Origin: Corallococcus sp. EGB
GTDB lineage: Bacteria; Myxococcota; Myxococcia; Myxococcales; Myxococcaceae
Length of the DNA stretch: 64,000 nucleotides
Assembly: GCF_019968905.1 (NCBI RefSeq)
Contig: NZ_CP079946.1
Coordinates: 6,483,356 to 6,547,355, forward strand
Reading direction: 5' to 3'
Part shown: piece after piece, positions 45,591-56,906 of the stretch
How the letters are laid out: each line of letters begins with the position of its first letter
Position numbering within the stretch: position 1 is the first letter of the stretch
Position numbers and translations under genes: made by a program
The notes under the pieces: model-generated
Told to the model about the DNA's origin: nothing
Database searches by the model: none
Seen by the model: the letters and a program-made list of their open reading frames with translations, nothing else

Positions 45591-47321
45591 TCAGGGCGCC
45601 GGAGCGACCGTGGGCTTCGGGGCCAGCTGCGCGGGGGCGGCGGGCTGGGCCGGCGCGGCGGGGACCGGGGCCGCCGCGGGGGCCGCGGGCTTCGGCTCCG
45701 GCGGCTCACGCGACTCCAGCATCTTGCCGTTGTCCGCGGCGATGCGGCGGTACCAGGAGTCCGGGTAGCGCGGGTGGCCCACCTTGCCCGTGGCGTCGCG
45801 CACGTTGCCGTCGATGTACTTCACGAGCAGCTGCTCCCCCAGCTTGCGCCAGCGCGAGTGCACCTTGTCGCCCTGCTGCATGGAGTACTCGGTGAGGTAC
45901 TGGCGGGCCTGCTCCGGCGTCCGCTTGTAGAGCACCTGCGCGATGCTCTCCACGTTGGACTGATCCGCGAGGAACTGGCCCTCCAGGTCGCCCTGGGCCT
46001 TCTGAACGTCCACGATCATGTCGCTCCAGCGCCCGTAGGCCTGGTTCGACACCCAGTTGAAGACCCAGAAGGACGAATCCCAGGAGAACTCGCCGCGGCT
46101 GGCCACCCCTTGCGCGAAGTTCTTCGGCACCTGCCGGATGCCCGCGTACATGGGCGTGTAGACGGTGGTGAAGGTGTCATCCACGCCGAACCAGAGCACG
46201 CCGCCAATGGCGTCCGGCAGCGTCGAGCGCATCTGCGCGACGAAGGAGAAGCCCGTCTGCTGCGTGGAGATGGCGCGCTCGTGGACGTAGCTCTTGCCGT
46301 CCACGTCCCACGTCATGGGGCGCCAGCGGTAGGGCACCGCGTAGGGCCCCGCGCCCACGTCCTTGGACATGTCCAGCGGCGTGCCCTCGAAGTGGTCGCG
46401 CATGAGGGCCATGGCGTCCTGCACGGACACCTTCTTGTCCGGCTTGACCCACAGCGGCAGCCGCTTGGTGAGGTCCGCGCCGTCCGCGTACTCCACGCCC
46501 AGCTTCAGGGACGGGGCTGCGCGGCGGAAGATGCTCCACACGCGCGCCTCGCTGAAGCGCTGCCCGCCGAAGTCCAGCGGGTGGTACGTGTCCGCGAAGC
46601 TGAAGTCCTTGTCCGCGCCCGAGTACCAGCCCTTCGCGCGCGCGAAGGAGATGACGTCCGGCGAGTACAGCGTGGTGGCGCTGTCGTTGAGCGGGAACTG
46701 GCGGATGCGCGACTGGTTGGCGTGCGCGGAGATGTAGCCGTCCGGCAGCTTGCGGGCCACCCACACCGCGCCCTTCTGCCCCTCGCCCTTGCCGATCATC
46801 TCCAGGATCCACGCCTCCTTCGGGTCGGCGATGGAGAACGTCTCACCGGTGGACGCGTAGCCGTACTGGGCGACCAGGTCCGTCATCACCTGGATGGCCT
46901 CGCGCGCCGTCTTCGCGCGCTCCAGCGCGATGTAGATGAGCGAGCCGTAATCGATGATGCCCGCGGGGCCCTCCAGCTCCTTGCGGCCCGTGAAGGTGGA
47001 CTCGCTGATGGACAGCTGGTGCTCGTTCATGTTGCCCACCACCGAATAGGTGGAGGCCGGCTGCGGGATGCGGCCCAGGAACTTGCCCGAGTCCCACTCC
47101 ACGACGTCGCGCATGGCGCCCGCCGCGTGGCGGCGCGCGGGCGTGTAATACAGCTCACCGTACAGCTCGTGCGCGTCCGCCGCGTAGGTGATGAACGTGG
47201 AGCCATCCGTCGTGGCGCCCTTGGTCACCAGCATGCTGGTGCAGGCGTCCGCGACGACGGGGGCCACGAGCACCGCCGTCAGCGGCAGCGCGGTGAGGAG
47301 GGTCGAGGGGAGTCGGTTCAT
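45591..47321 (-). CDS. Exported C69-family dipeptidase
   Basis: The 576-residue precursor has a signal peptide (PSTLLTALPLTAVLVAPVVA) ending just before the nucleophile: the mature chain would begin at or near Cys27 in ADACTSMLVTKGATTDG. This N-terminal cysteine is the Ntn-hydrolase nucleophile of C69 dipeptidases. Other family landmarks are GNMNEHQLSISESTF and HANQSRIRQFPLND. A Pro/Ala-rich tail of about 45 residues ends the protein. It likely hydrolyses dipeptides in the periplasm. The ribosome site is weak. Confidence 0.87.
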   Translation of the reverse strand: MNRLPSTLLTALPLTAVLVAPVVADACTSMLVTKGATTDGSTFITYAADAHELYGELYYTPARRHAAGAMRDVVEWDSGKFLGRIPQPASTYSVVGNMNEHQLSISESTFTGRKELEGPAGIIDYGSLIYIALERAKTAREAIQVMTDLVAQYGYASTGETFSIADPKEAWILEMIGKGEGQKGAVWVARKLPDGYISAHANQSRIRQFPLNDSATTLYSPDVISFARAKGWYSGADKDFSFADTYHPLDFGGQRFSEARVWSIFRRAAPSLKLGVEYADGADLTKRLPLWVKPDKKVSVQDAMALMRDHFEGTPLDMSKDVGAGPYAVPYRWRPMTWDVDGKSYVHERAISTQQTGFSFVAQMRSTLPDAIGGVLWFGVDDTFTTVYTPMYAGIRQVPKNFAQGVASRGEFSWDSSFWVFNWVSNQAYGRWSDMIVDVQKAQGDLEGQFLADQSNVESIAQVLYKRTPEQARQYLTEYSMQQGDKVHSRWRKLGEQLLVKYIDGNVRDATGKVGHPRYPDSWYRRIAADNGKMLESREPPEPKPAAPAAAPVPAAPAQPAAPAQLAPKPTVAPAP

Positions 47322-47512
47322 GGCGGCGCAATCTAGCAGGACCGTCGCCCGCTGCCCGCCCGGGCAGGTTGCCCGGCCGTCCGGTCCCCGGGCCCGAAGC
47401 CCTGCCACAGGCACCATGCGTGAAGCCGATGGCCCGCGAACGCCGCGCTACTTCCCGGCCCCCCCGCGCGATGGCCCCCGCCGCGCGGGGACGCTAGGGT
47501 TGCGCTTTGCCT

Positions 47513-47537
47513 GCCCGGGGCCTTCCGACCCCCGGGC
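47513..47537 (+). promoter_or_regulatory. Hairpin in the leader of a small membrane protein gene
   Basis: GCCCGGGG (47513-47520) and CCCCGGGC (47530-47537) can form a perfect 8-bp stem with a 9-nt loop. It ends 7 bp before the GGGAGG ribosome site at 47545-47550. It could modulate translation or end upstream transcription. Confidence 0.4.
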
Positions 47538-47555
47538 GTCCCTTGGGAGGTAGAC

Positions 47556-47711
47556 GTGACGGAGATCGTGGTGGGCCTGGTGGTGTTCTTCGTCCTCACG
47601 GTCGTGCTGGGCCCCGCCCTCTGGAGCTCCCGCATCTGGTGGAGCAAGGCGGACCGCGCGCAGATGAAGGACAAGTACGGCCGCCCCACCAAGGACCCGA
47701 AGGACGCTTGA
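47556..47711 (+). CDS. Small single-pass membrane protein (51 residues)
   Basis: A GTG start 5 bp after GGGAGG opens a 51-codon frame. Residues about 4-25 form a membrane segment (IVVGLVVFFVLTVVLGPALW), followed by a basic, polar tail (ADRAQMKDKYGRPTKDPKDA). The strong ribosome site and clean membrane topology support it as real. Its function is unknown. It converges with the acetyl-CoA synthetase gene 27 bp away. Confidence 0.7.
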   Translation: MTEIVVGLVVFFVLTVVLGPALWSSRIWWSKADRAQMKDKYGRPTKDPKDA

Positions 47712-47738
47712 GGGAGCGGCCGCTGGAGTACCCGGAGG

Positions 47739-49691
<1,953 letters not shown>

Positions 49692-49754
49692 GGGCGTCCC
49701 TCCAGATGGTGCGTGGGAACAGCCCTCCTGTTGTAGGAAGCCCCTCTGGCTATC

Positions 49755-50249
49755 TCAAGGGTTCCCTTCGCAGCGGGTGTTCCCCTGAACGCCGTCGAAG
49801 CGGAACCACAGCTCGCAGGTGCAGCCGGGGTTGTTCCTGGCGTCATACGCGAGCCGCAGTTGTCCACTGAACTCCGTGGAGCACAGCGTCGTCGCGTCCA
49901 GGTGCACGCGGACCTGGTCGAGCAGGCACTCGTTCGTCCCGTCGACGGTGGTGCTGACGTTGGCCACGCTGCCGTCGGCGGTGAAGGCCTCATCGTCCTC
50001 CAGGAAGTAGCCGATGAGCTGCATGTTCTCCACGCCGAAGTCCGCGCGTACCACGCGTCCGGAGATCTGGAGGTTCAGCTGCAGGTTGCCCTCGAACTGT
50101 TCCAGGAGGCCGCAGTCGTCGCGCAGCGTCTCCGTGGGACGCAGCTCGTACTCGCCCTGGTTCTGGCTGTAGGGCAGGCAGCCTGTCAGGACGGAGGCCA
50201 GGACGACGGGGAGGCAGAGGCGTCGCAGGGTAGACACGGCACGCACCAT
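49755..50249 (-). CDS. Hypothetical lipoprotein
   Basis: The 164-residue product starts at the ATG at 50249, giving a lipoprotein signal ([19 protein letters not shown]). The mature part is beta-rich ([33 protein letters not shown]) and has several cysteines, including a [11 protein letters not shown] segment, that may pair. I do not recognise a family. It is divergent from the Nudix gene with 61 bp between start codons. Confidence 0.65.
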   Translation of the reverse strand: MVRAVSTLRRLCLPVVLASVLTGCLPYSQNQGEYELRPTETLRDDCGLLEQFEGNLQLNLQISGRVVRADFGVENMQLIGYFLEDDEAFTADGSVANVSTTVDGTNECLLDQVRVHLDATTLCSTEFSGQLRLAYDARNNPGCTCELWFRFDGVQGNTRCEGNP

Positions 50250-50310
50250 CGCCCCTGGGAGGCATCCGGAACGGGCGCTCGCCCGGGGGCTTTGGGTAGA
50301 GTGCGACGCC

Positions 50311-50733
50311 ATGCCTGAATACCGCAACCCCAAACCCACCGTGGACTGCATCATCGAGTTGTCCGGAGAGCGCATCGTGCTCATCCGCCGCGCGAACCCG
50401 CCCGTGGGCTGGGCGCTGCCGGGCGGCTTCGTGGACGAGGGCGAGCCCCTGGACAAGGCGGCCATCCGCGAGGCCAAGGAGGAGACGGGGCTGGACGTCG
50501 AGCTGACGGAGCAGTTCTTCACCTACTCGGATCCGAAGCGGGATCCGCGCCAGCACACCCTGTCGACGGTGTTCATCGCGAAGGCGACGGGCGAGCCGGT
50601 CGGCGCGGACGACGCGGCGGAGGCGAAGACGTTCTCCGTGGACGCGCTGCCCAAGGACCTGTGCTTCGACCACGGGACCATCCTGTCCGACTACCTGACG
50701 TACAAGCGCACGGGGAAGCGCCGCAAGCTGTAG
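50311..50733 (+). CDS. Nudix hydrolase
   Basis: The 140-residue product has a complete Nudix box: [17 protein letters not shown] then [14 protein letters not shown], matching G-x5-E-x7-REUxEExGU, with the metal-binding glutamates intact. It hydrolyses a nucleoside diphosphate linked to another group; the substrate cannot be told from sequence. Translation of the next gene starts 20 bp after its stop, so the two are probably co-transcribed. Confidence 0.9.
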   Translation: MPEYRNPKPTVDCIIELSGERIVLIRRANPPVGWALPGGFVDEGEPLDKAAIREAKEETGLDVELTEQFFTYSDPKRDPRQHTLSTVFIAKATGEPVGADDAAEAKTFSVDALPKDLCFDHGTILSDYLTYKRTGKRRKL

Positions 50734-50753
50734 GCGCACGCGGACGACCACGG

Positions 50754-52178
50754 ATGCACTACCTCTTCGTCCTGCTGGCGCTCGGAGCGCTGCTCATCGT
50801 CCACGAGCTGGGGCACCTGGTGGCCGCGCGCCTGTTGGGCGTGCGGGTGCCGCGCTTCACCGTGGGCATCGGGCCGCCGCTCCTGTCGTTCCGGCTGGGC
50901 GGGACGCAGTTCGTGCTGGGCGCGGTGCCGCTGGGCGCGTCCGCGAACCTGCAGGGGATGAACCCGCACCGCTCCGCGGAGGAGGACACGTCCGGGTTCG
51001 GCACGCTGGGGCCGCTCAAGCGGATGGCCATCATCCTGGCGGGGCCGCTGGCGAACTACGCCGTCGCGCTGGGGCTGCTCTTCGCGCTGTATTCGTCGGG
51101 GACGCACGTGGTGGTGCCGCTGACGGTGGGCACGGTGGTGCCGGGTTCGGAGGCGGCGCGCGCGCAGCTGCTCCCCGGCGACAAGCTGGTGGCGGTGGAC
51201 GGCAAGCCGCTGGCGAGCTGGTCGGACTTCGTCGCGCGGGTGGCGGACGGCGTGGGCGGGCAGCTGGAGCTGTCCGTGGACCGCTACGGCGAGCCGCGCA
51301 AGGTGACGGTGCGGCCCCGGGCGGACGAGCGCGGCGCGGGGCGCATCGGCGTGAGCCAGCAGTACGTCTTCCGCACGCATGAGCCCGGCGAGGCCCTCAC
51401 CCAGTCGCTGGTGCACACCCGGCGCGTGGCGACCGAGGCGCTGACCACGCTGCTGGCGATGGTGCGCGGGCCGGAGGTCGCGGGCAAGGCCGGGCCGGGC
51501 GCGCTGATGCGCCAGGAGTCCTCCGACGTCGCGTCGTCCACGGCGTCCGGGCTGGATGCGCTGGTGCGCGCGCTGGTCGCGGCCTCCGTGGCGCTGGCGA
51601 TGCTGACGCTGGTGCCGGTGCCAGGGCTGGATGGGGGCCGGGTGCTGCTGCTCGCCATCGAGGCGGTGAGCGGACGGCGCATCCCGCCGCGCGTGGAGAC
51701 GGTGGCGCAGACGGCCGGGTTCCTCTTCCTGTCCATTGGCATCGTGGCCACCGCGGGCGCGGAGATCGTCCGTGCGCTGCCGTCGTCCGCGACACCGCAG
51801 GCCCCGATGGCCGCCCCCGTCGCCACGTCGGCACCGGCGGCTCCGGACGCGGGCGTGCTCCGCTCGGCGGGCGTCGCGCAGGGAGCTCCGAAGCCGACGG
51901 CAGCCGCCGTGCCGCCGGTCCCGGATGCGGGAGTGCGCGTGGGCGTCGCTCCGGCGGTCGCGGCTCCGGATGCGGGCACGGACGCGACGGCCCGCGTCCC
52001 TCCCAGGCAGGACGCGGGCACGGCTGCCGCCGCACCGCCTCCGCATGCCGAGGACGCGGGCACTTCCATGGCTGCCAGCGTTCCCCAGGGACAGGATGCG
52101 GGCGCGCCCATGACCGCTGCCGCGCCCCCCGCACCCGATGCGGGCCTGCCCCGCGTCGTGACGCCCGCGCCTCCCTGA
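50754..52178 (+). CDS. M50 site-2-type protease with Asp-Ala-Gly-rich tail
   Basis: The 474-residue product begins with a membrane segment carrying the zinc motif HELGH at residues 17-21 (ALLIVHELGHLVAARLLGVR). It has a PDZ domain at about 120-195 (VVPGSEAARAQLLPGDKLVA) and the third-ligand region VPVPGLDGGRVLLL. The last 125 residues are low-complexity with seven PDAG/QDAG/EDAG-type units, an unusual extension for RseP-like proteases. It should cut membrane proteins inside the bilayer. A second M50 protease lies at the right window edge. Confidence 0.87.
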   Translation: MHYLFVLLALGALLIVHELGHLVAARLLGVRVPRFTVGIGPPLLSFRLGGTQFVLGAVPLGASANLQGMNPHRSAEEDTSGFGTLGPLKRMAIILAGPLANYAVALGLLFALYSSGTHVVVPLTVGTVVPGSEAARAQLLPGDKLVAVDGKPLASWSDFVARVADGVGGQLELSVDRYGEPRKVTVRPRADERGAGRIGVSQQYVFRTHEPGEALTQSLVHTRRVATEALTTLLAMVRGPEVAGKAGPGALMRQESSDVASSTASGLDALVRALVAASVALAMLTLVPVPGLDGGRVLLLAIEAVSGRRIPPRVETVAQTAGFLFLSIGIVATAGAEIVRALPSSATPQAPMAAPVATSAPAAPDAGVLRSAGVAQGAPKPTAAAVPPVPDAGVRVGVAPAVAAPDAGTDATARVPPRQDAGTAAAAPPPHAEDAGTSMAASVPQGQDAGAPMTAAAPPAPDAGLPRVVTPAPP

Positions 52179-52251
52179 GGCATCCGCACGCCTGCCCCGC
52201 TGTCTTCCGTCCTGGAGGCGGAGCCCCACGCAATGGCGGATGCTGCACGGT

Positions 52252-52274
52252 TGCAATCAACCCCGTTGATTGCA
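52252..52274. promoter_or_regulatory. Perfect 10-bp inverted repeat before the hybrid kinase gene
   Basis: TGCAATCAAC and GTTGATTGCA flank a 3-bp CCC centre. It lies 68 bp before the kinase start codon and 74 bp after the M50 protease stop. The AT-rich arms suggest an operator; a hairpin without a T-run is less likely to be a terminator. Confidence 0.5.
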
Positions 52275-52341
52275 CGGCCATACGTGCGCCAATACAACCC
52301 AGGGTCACCTCCCATCGCGCACACCCTCCCCCGAGCCCCGA

Positions 52342-55300
52342 ATGTCCCAGTCCCCCTCGCCGTCCATCCCCTCTTCCGAGGAGCGCCACTTCGCGGGAGG
52401 TGGCGAGATGGGCGAGCTGGTCCGCTCAATGGACTGGTCCCGCACGCCGCTGGGCCCGTCGCGCGACTGGCCCGTGAGCCTGAAGACGATGGTGGGCGTC
52501 GTCCTCCACAACCGGTTCCCCATGCTCATGTGGTGGGGCCCGGAGATGATCCAGGTCTACAACGACGCGTACCGGCCGGTGCTCGGCCACAAGCACCCCG
52601 GCTCCCTGGGCGCGCCGGGGGAGCAGGTCTGGTCGGAGATCTGGGACGTCGTCGGCCCCATGGCGCGCAGCGTGCTGGGCGGCGGCCCCGCCACCTGGAG
52701 CGAGAACCTGGAGCTGTTCCTCAACAGCCGCGGGTTCATCGAAGAGACGTTCCACACGTTCTCGTACAGCCCCATCCCGGACGAGCAGGGCGACGTGGGA
52801 GGCGTGCTCGTCACCGTGCGCGAGACGACGCAGCAGGTGCAGCACGAGCGGCAGCTGCGCATGCTGCGCGACCTGGCGGCCCGCTCCGCCGACGCGAAGT
52901 CCCCGGAGCAGGCGTGTCAGGCCAGCCTGGCCGTGCTCGCGGAGAACGACCTGGACCTGCCGTTCTCCCTGCTCTACCTGCTGGACGCGGACGGCGACAC
53001 CGTCCACCTGGCGGGCGGCAGCCGGCTGCCCGACGCGGTCCTGGCCGCGCTGCCCGTGCGCCAGTCGCTGTCCGCCGGGGCCGGCACCGACTGGCCCTTC
53101 GCCGAGGCCGCGCTCACCGGCGACGCCGTCGTGGTGAAGGACGTGGGCGCGCGCCTCTCCGCCCTGCCCGGCGGCCGCTGGGGCACGCCGCCGTCGCTCG
53201 CCGTGGTGCGCGCGCTGACGCGGCCGGGACAGTCGCGGCCCGCCGGCTTCCTCGTGGGTGGCGTCAGCCCCCGGCGGCTCCTGGACGCCCCCTACCACGC
53301 CTTCTTCCAGGCCACCGCCGAGCACGTCGCGGCCACCGTCGCCAACGCGCGCGCCTATCAGGACGAGCGCCTGCGCGCGGAGGCGCTCGCCGCGCTCGAC
53401 CGCGCGAAGACGGCCTTCTTCAGCAACATCAGCCACGAGTTGCGCACGCCGCTCACGCTCCTGCTGGGCCCCACCGAGGACGCCCTCGCCAGCCCCGAGC
53501 GCGCGCTCCAGGGCGACGCGCTGGAGACGGTGCACCGCAACGCCGTGCGCCTGCGCAAGCTGGTCAACACGCTGCTGGACTTCGCGCGCATCGAGGCCGG
53601 GCGCGTGCGCGCCGCCTACGAGCCCACCGACCTGGCCGCGCTCACCACCGGGCTCGCCAGCGCCTTCCGCTCCGCCATCGAGCGCGCGGGGCTGGTGCTC
53701 GAGGTGGACTGCCCGCCCCTGCCGGAGCCGGCGTGGGTGGACCACGAGATGTGGGAGAAGATCGTCCTCAACCTCGTCTCCAACGCGCTGAAGTTCACCT
53801 TCACCGGCACCATCACCGTGGCGCAGGCCGTGCGGGACGGGCACATCGAGCTGCGGGTCAGCGACACCGGCACCGGCATCCCCGCGCACGAGCTGCCCCG
53901 CCTCTTCGAGCGCTTCCACCGCGTCCACGGCGTCCGCGCGCGCTCGCACGAAGGGTCCGGCATCGGCCTGGCGCTGGTGCACGAGCTGGTGCGGCTGCAC
54001 GGGGGAGCGCTCACCGTCGAGAGCGAGCTGGACCGCGGCACCACCTTCACCGTGCGCATCCCCACGGGCTTCGCGCACCTGCCGCCAGAGCACGTGACGG
54101 CCACGAAGAGCCAGCGTTCGCTGCCCGCGAGCGCGGACCCCTACGTGCGCGACGCCCTGGGCTGGCTGGCGAACGCCTCGCCCCGGCCGGGCGAGGGGGA
54201 TGAAGCGTCGTCGCTCGACGCGGCCTCGCCGGGCATGGAGGAGCGCGCCCGCGTGCTGCTCGCGGACGACAACGCGGACATGCGCGAGTACGTGTGCCGG
54301 CTGCTGGGCGCCCACTGGACGGTGGAGGCGGTGGCGGATGGCGAGGCCGCGCTCCAGGCGGCGCGGGCCCGCCCCCCGGACCTCATCCTGTCCGACGTGA
54401 TGATGCCCCGGCTGGACGGCTTCGCGCTGCTCCAGGCCCTGCGCGCCGACGAGCGCACCCGGACGGTGCCCGTCATCCTGCTGTCCGCCCGCGCGGGCGA
54501 GGAGGCCCAGGAGGAGGGGCTCGCCGCGGGCGCGGACGACTACCTGGTGAAGCCCTTCTCCACGCGCGACCTGCTCTCGCGCGTCACCGCGCAGCTCACC
54601 CGTTCCCGCCTGCGCAAGCTGGAGGCCGCGCACGGCGAGCGGATGGCGCGCATCTTCCAGCACGCGCCCGTGGGCATCGCCATCCTGCGGGGCCCGGACC
54701 ACGTCTACGAGTTCGCCAACGAGAACTACCTCAAGCTCGTCGCGCACCGCGACCTGGCGGGCAAGCCCATCCGCGACGCCCTGCCGGACCTGGCCCACCA
54801 GGGCATCTACGAGCTGCTGGACGGCGTCTTCACGACGGGAGAGCCGTACATCGGGCGCTCCCTGCGCGTCGTCTTCAACGACGGCCCCGACCAGTCCGCG
54901 CGCGAGGTGTTCTTCGACTTCGTCTACCAGCCCATGAGCGACGCGAAGGGCCAGGTGGACAGCATCATCGTGGTCGTCTTCGACGTGACGGAGCTGGCCA
55001 CCGCGCGGCGCGAGGCGGAGTCCGCAAACCGCGCCAAGGACGAGTTCCTCGCGATGCTCGGCCACGAGCTGCGCAACCCCCTGGCCCCCATCCTCACCGC
55101 GCTCCAGCTCATGCGCCTGCGCGGCGAGACGGCCGCGGAGCGCGAGCGCACGCTCATCGAGCGGCAGGTGACGCACCTGGTGCGCATGGTGGACGACCTG
55201 CTGGACGTCAGCCGCGTCACCCGGGGCAAGGTCACCCTCAAGCGCGAGCGAATCACGCTCGCCGACGTGCTGGCCAAGGCCATTGAGCAGGTCAGCCCGC

Positions 55301-56139
55301 TCATCGAGCAGCGCCAGCACACGCTGGAGGTGGACCTGCCCGAGCGCGGCACGGACCTGAACGGCGACCCCACGCGGCTGGCCCAGGTGTTCGCCAACCT
55401 GCTCACCAACGCCGCCAAGTACACGGAGCCGGGCGGCTTCCTCGCGGTGACGGGCACGCGCGAGGGCCGGGAGCTGGTCATCAGCGTGCGCGACACCGGC
55501 GTGGGCGTCGCGCCGGAGATATTGCCGCGCGTGTTCGACCTCTTCGTGCAGGAGCACCAGGCCCTGGACCGCTCCCAGGGCGGCCTGGGGCTGGGGCTCG
55601 CCATCGCGCGCAGCCTGGTGACGCTGCACGAAGGCACCATCAGCGCGCACAGCGCCGGCCGGGGCCGCGGCAGCACCTTCACGGTGCGGCTGCCCGCGCT
55701 GGAGGCGGAGGTCCCCGCCGCGCTGCCCCCACCGCAGCCCGGCGCGCACGTCCCCCAGGAGCCCGCCTCCGTGAGCGCGCGCGTGCTCATCGTGGACGAC
55801 AACCGGGACGCCGCGGACGTGCTCTCCGAGTCGTTGGAGTTCCTGGGCTGCACGACGCATGTCGCCTACGACGGCCCCAGCGGCCTCGAGGCGGCGAAGG
55901 CCTTCCGCCCGGAGATCGCGCTCCTGGACATCGGCCTGCCGGTGATGGATGGCTACGAGCTGGCCCGGCTGCTGCGCCAGCAGGAGGATCCCCGCTCGCT
56001 CAAGCTGGTGGCGGTGACGGGGTATGGCCAGGAGTCGGACCGGCAGCGCTCCAGGGCCGCGGGCTTCGACGCGCACCTGGTGAAGCCGCTGCACTTCGAG
56101 ACGCTGGAGACGCTGCTCAAGGAGCTGACGGGCGCCTGA
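52342..56139 (+). CDS. Double hybrid sensor histidine kinase (two kinase modules, two receivers)
   Basis: The 1,265-residue product has no clear membrane segment. Order: PAS-like (about 30-150), GAF-like (about 190-345), HisKA with FSNISHELRTPLTLLLG (about 363), HATPase with FERFHRVHG and SHEGSGIGLAL (about 470-575), receiver with VLLADDN and LSDVMMPRLDG (about 637-750), PAS (about 767-883), second HisKA with LAMLGHELRNPLAPIL (about 907), second HATPase with GGLGLGLAIARSLV (about 1005-1117), and a terminal receiver with VLIVDDNRDAADVL and ALLDIGLPVMDGYE (about 1148-1263). Both phospho-histidines and both receiver aspartates are present. The ATG at 52342 has a weak ribosome site. Confidence 0.92.
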   Translation: MSQSPSPSIPSSEERHFAGGGEMGELVRSMDWSRTPLGPSRDWPVSLKTMVGVVLHNRFPMLMWWGPEMIQVYNDAYRPVLGHKHPGSLGAPGEQVWSEIWDVVGPMARSVLGGGPATWSENLELFLNSRGFIEETFHTFSYSPIPDEQGDVGGVLVTVRETTQQVQHERQLRMLRDLAARSADAKSPEQACQASLAVLAENDLDLPFSLLYLLDADGDTVHLAGGSRLPDAVLAALPVRQSLSAGAGTDWPFAEAALTGDAVVVKDVGARLSALPGGRWGTPPSLAVVRALTRPGQSRPAGFLVGGVSPRRLLDAPYHAFFQATAEHVAATVANARAYQDERLRAEALAALDRAKTAFFSNISHELRTPLTLLLGPTEDALASPERALQGDALETVHRNAVRLRKLVNTLLDFARIEAGRVRAAYEPTDLAALTTGLASAFRSAIERAGLVLEVDCPPLPEPAWVDHEMWEKIVLNLVSNALKFTFTGTITVAQAVRDGHIELRVSDTGTGIPAHELPRLFERFHRVHGVRARSHEGSGIGLALVHELVRLHGGALTVESELDRGTTFTVRIPTGFAHLPPEHVTATKSQRSLPASADPYVRDALGWLANASPRPGEGDEASSLDAASPGMEERARVLLADDNADMREYVCRLLGAHWTVEAVADGEAALQAARARPPDLILSDVMMPRLDGFALLQALRADERTRTVPVILLSARAGEEAQEEGLAAGADDYLVKPFSTRDLLSRVTAQLTRSRLRKLEAAHGERMARIFQHAPVGIAILRGPDHVYEFANENYLKLVAHRDLAGKPIRDALPDLAHQGIYELLDGVFTTGEPYIGRSLRVVFNDGPDQSAREVFFDFVYQPMSDAKGQVDSIIVVVFDVTELATARREAESANRAKDEFLAMLGHELRNPLAPILTALQLMRLRGETAAERERTLIERQVTHLVRMVDDLLDVSRVTRGKVTLKRERITLADVLAKAIEQVSPLIEQRQHTLEVDLPERGTDLNGDPTRLAQVFANLLTNAAKYTEPGGFLAVTGTREGRELVISVRDTGVGVAPEILPRVFDLFVQEHQALDRSQGGLGLGLAIARSLVTLHEGTISAHSAGRGRGSTFTVRLPALEAEVPAALPPPQPGAHVPQEPASVSARVLIVDDNRDAADVLSESLEFLGCTTHVAYDGPSGLEAAKAFRPEIALLDIGLPVMDGYELARLLRQQEDPRSLKLVAVTGYGQESDRQRSRAAGFDAHLVKPLHFETLETLLKELTGA

Positions 56140-56224
56140 AGAGCAGGCCGCCCGTCATCCAGGGGACGTCGCGTCCCACGAAGCCGGGCCGGGCGGCCGC
56201 GAAGGCCTTATGCTCCGGCCCGCC

Positions 56225-56905
56225 ATGTCCACGCCTTCCACGCGCTCCGCCCCGGTGGCGGACGGCGGACTCTTCTGCGAGCTGTACTGGGGCACCTCCC
56301 TGGCGGAGGCCTGGAGCTACGGCCCTGAGCGGGGCCAGGTCCACGCCGCGCCGGACGAGGCAGCCCCCCTGCCCCTCTACGGCTTCACGCTGCCGGAGGA
56401 GCCATTCCTCCTGGCCGAGCGCACCCCGAAGGGCTGGCGCATCCACGTGCCGCCGTCCGCGCGCGTGGAGAAGAGCATCCAGGGCGCGGACTTCCACCCG
56501 GTGGGCCCGGAGGAGCTGACGGGCGCGCCGGGCCGCGCGGCGGTGGAGCTGCACGAGGGCACCACGCTGCGCCTCATGGAGGGCGAGCTGCGGCTGCTCG
56601 TGCAGCCGTCGGTGGTGAAGGAGCGCGCGGGCCGCTTCCGCGCGCGGGACGTGGCCTGGCTCATCACCGTGGCCATCCTCTTCCTGAGCGCGCCCATCGC
56701 CTTCCTCGCCATGGGGCCGAACCCGGCGCGCATCGCCGCGAACAACGCGCGAGCGCTGCAGGTGGCCCACGACAAGGAAGAGGCGCGGCGCAAGGCCCTG
56801 GGGTTGGATCAGCCGCTCAAGCCGCTGACGGAGGCCGAGCGCGCCGCGCAGCAGCAGGACGGCGGCGCACGCGTCACCGTCCCGGCGAGCTTCGGCGTGC
56901 GCTAG
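56225..56905 (+). CDS. Single-pass membrane protein, possibly AgmX-like
   Basis: The 226-residue product has an N-terminal beta-rich region of about 140 residues (LFCELYWGTSLAEAWSYGPE, GWRIHVPPSARVEK, AVELHEGTTLRLMEGELRLL). One membrane segment follows at about 145-165 (VAWLITVAILFLSAPIAFLA), then a charged helical tail. The layout recalls the first half of myxobacterial AgmX/PglI-type gliding proteins, but I see no decisive motif. It converges with the MoaD-MoaE gene almost end to end. Confidence 0.6.
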   Translation: MSTPSTRSAPVADGGLFCELYWGTSLAEAWSYGPERGQVHAAPDEAAPLPLYGFTLPEEPFLLAERTPKGWRIHVPPSARVEKSIQGADFHPVGPEELTGAPGRAAVELHEGTTLRLMEGELRLLVQPSVVKERAGRFRARDVAWLITVAILFLSAPIAFLAMGPNPARIAANNARALQVAHDKEEARRKALGLDQPLKPLTEAERAAQQQDGGARVTVPASFGVR

Positions 56906-56906
56906 C

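Noticed and set aside
52426-56094. A 1,222-codon minus-strand frame opposite the hybrid kinase
   Set aside because: Same antisense effect; the plus strand has every kinase and receiver motif.
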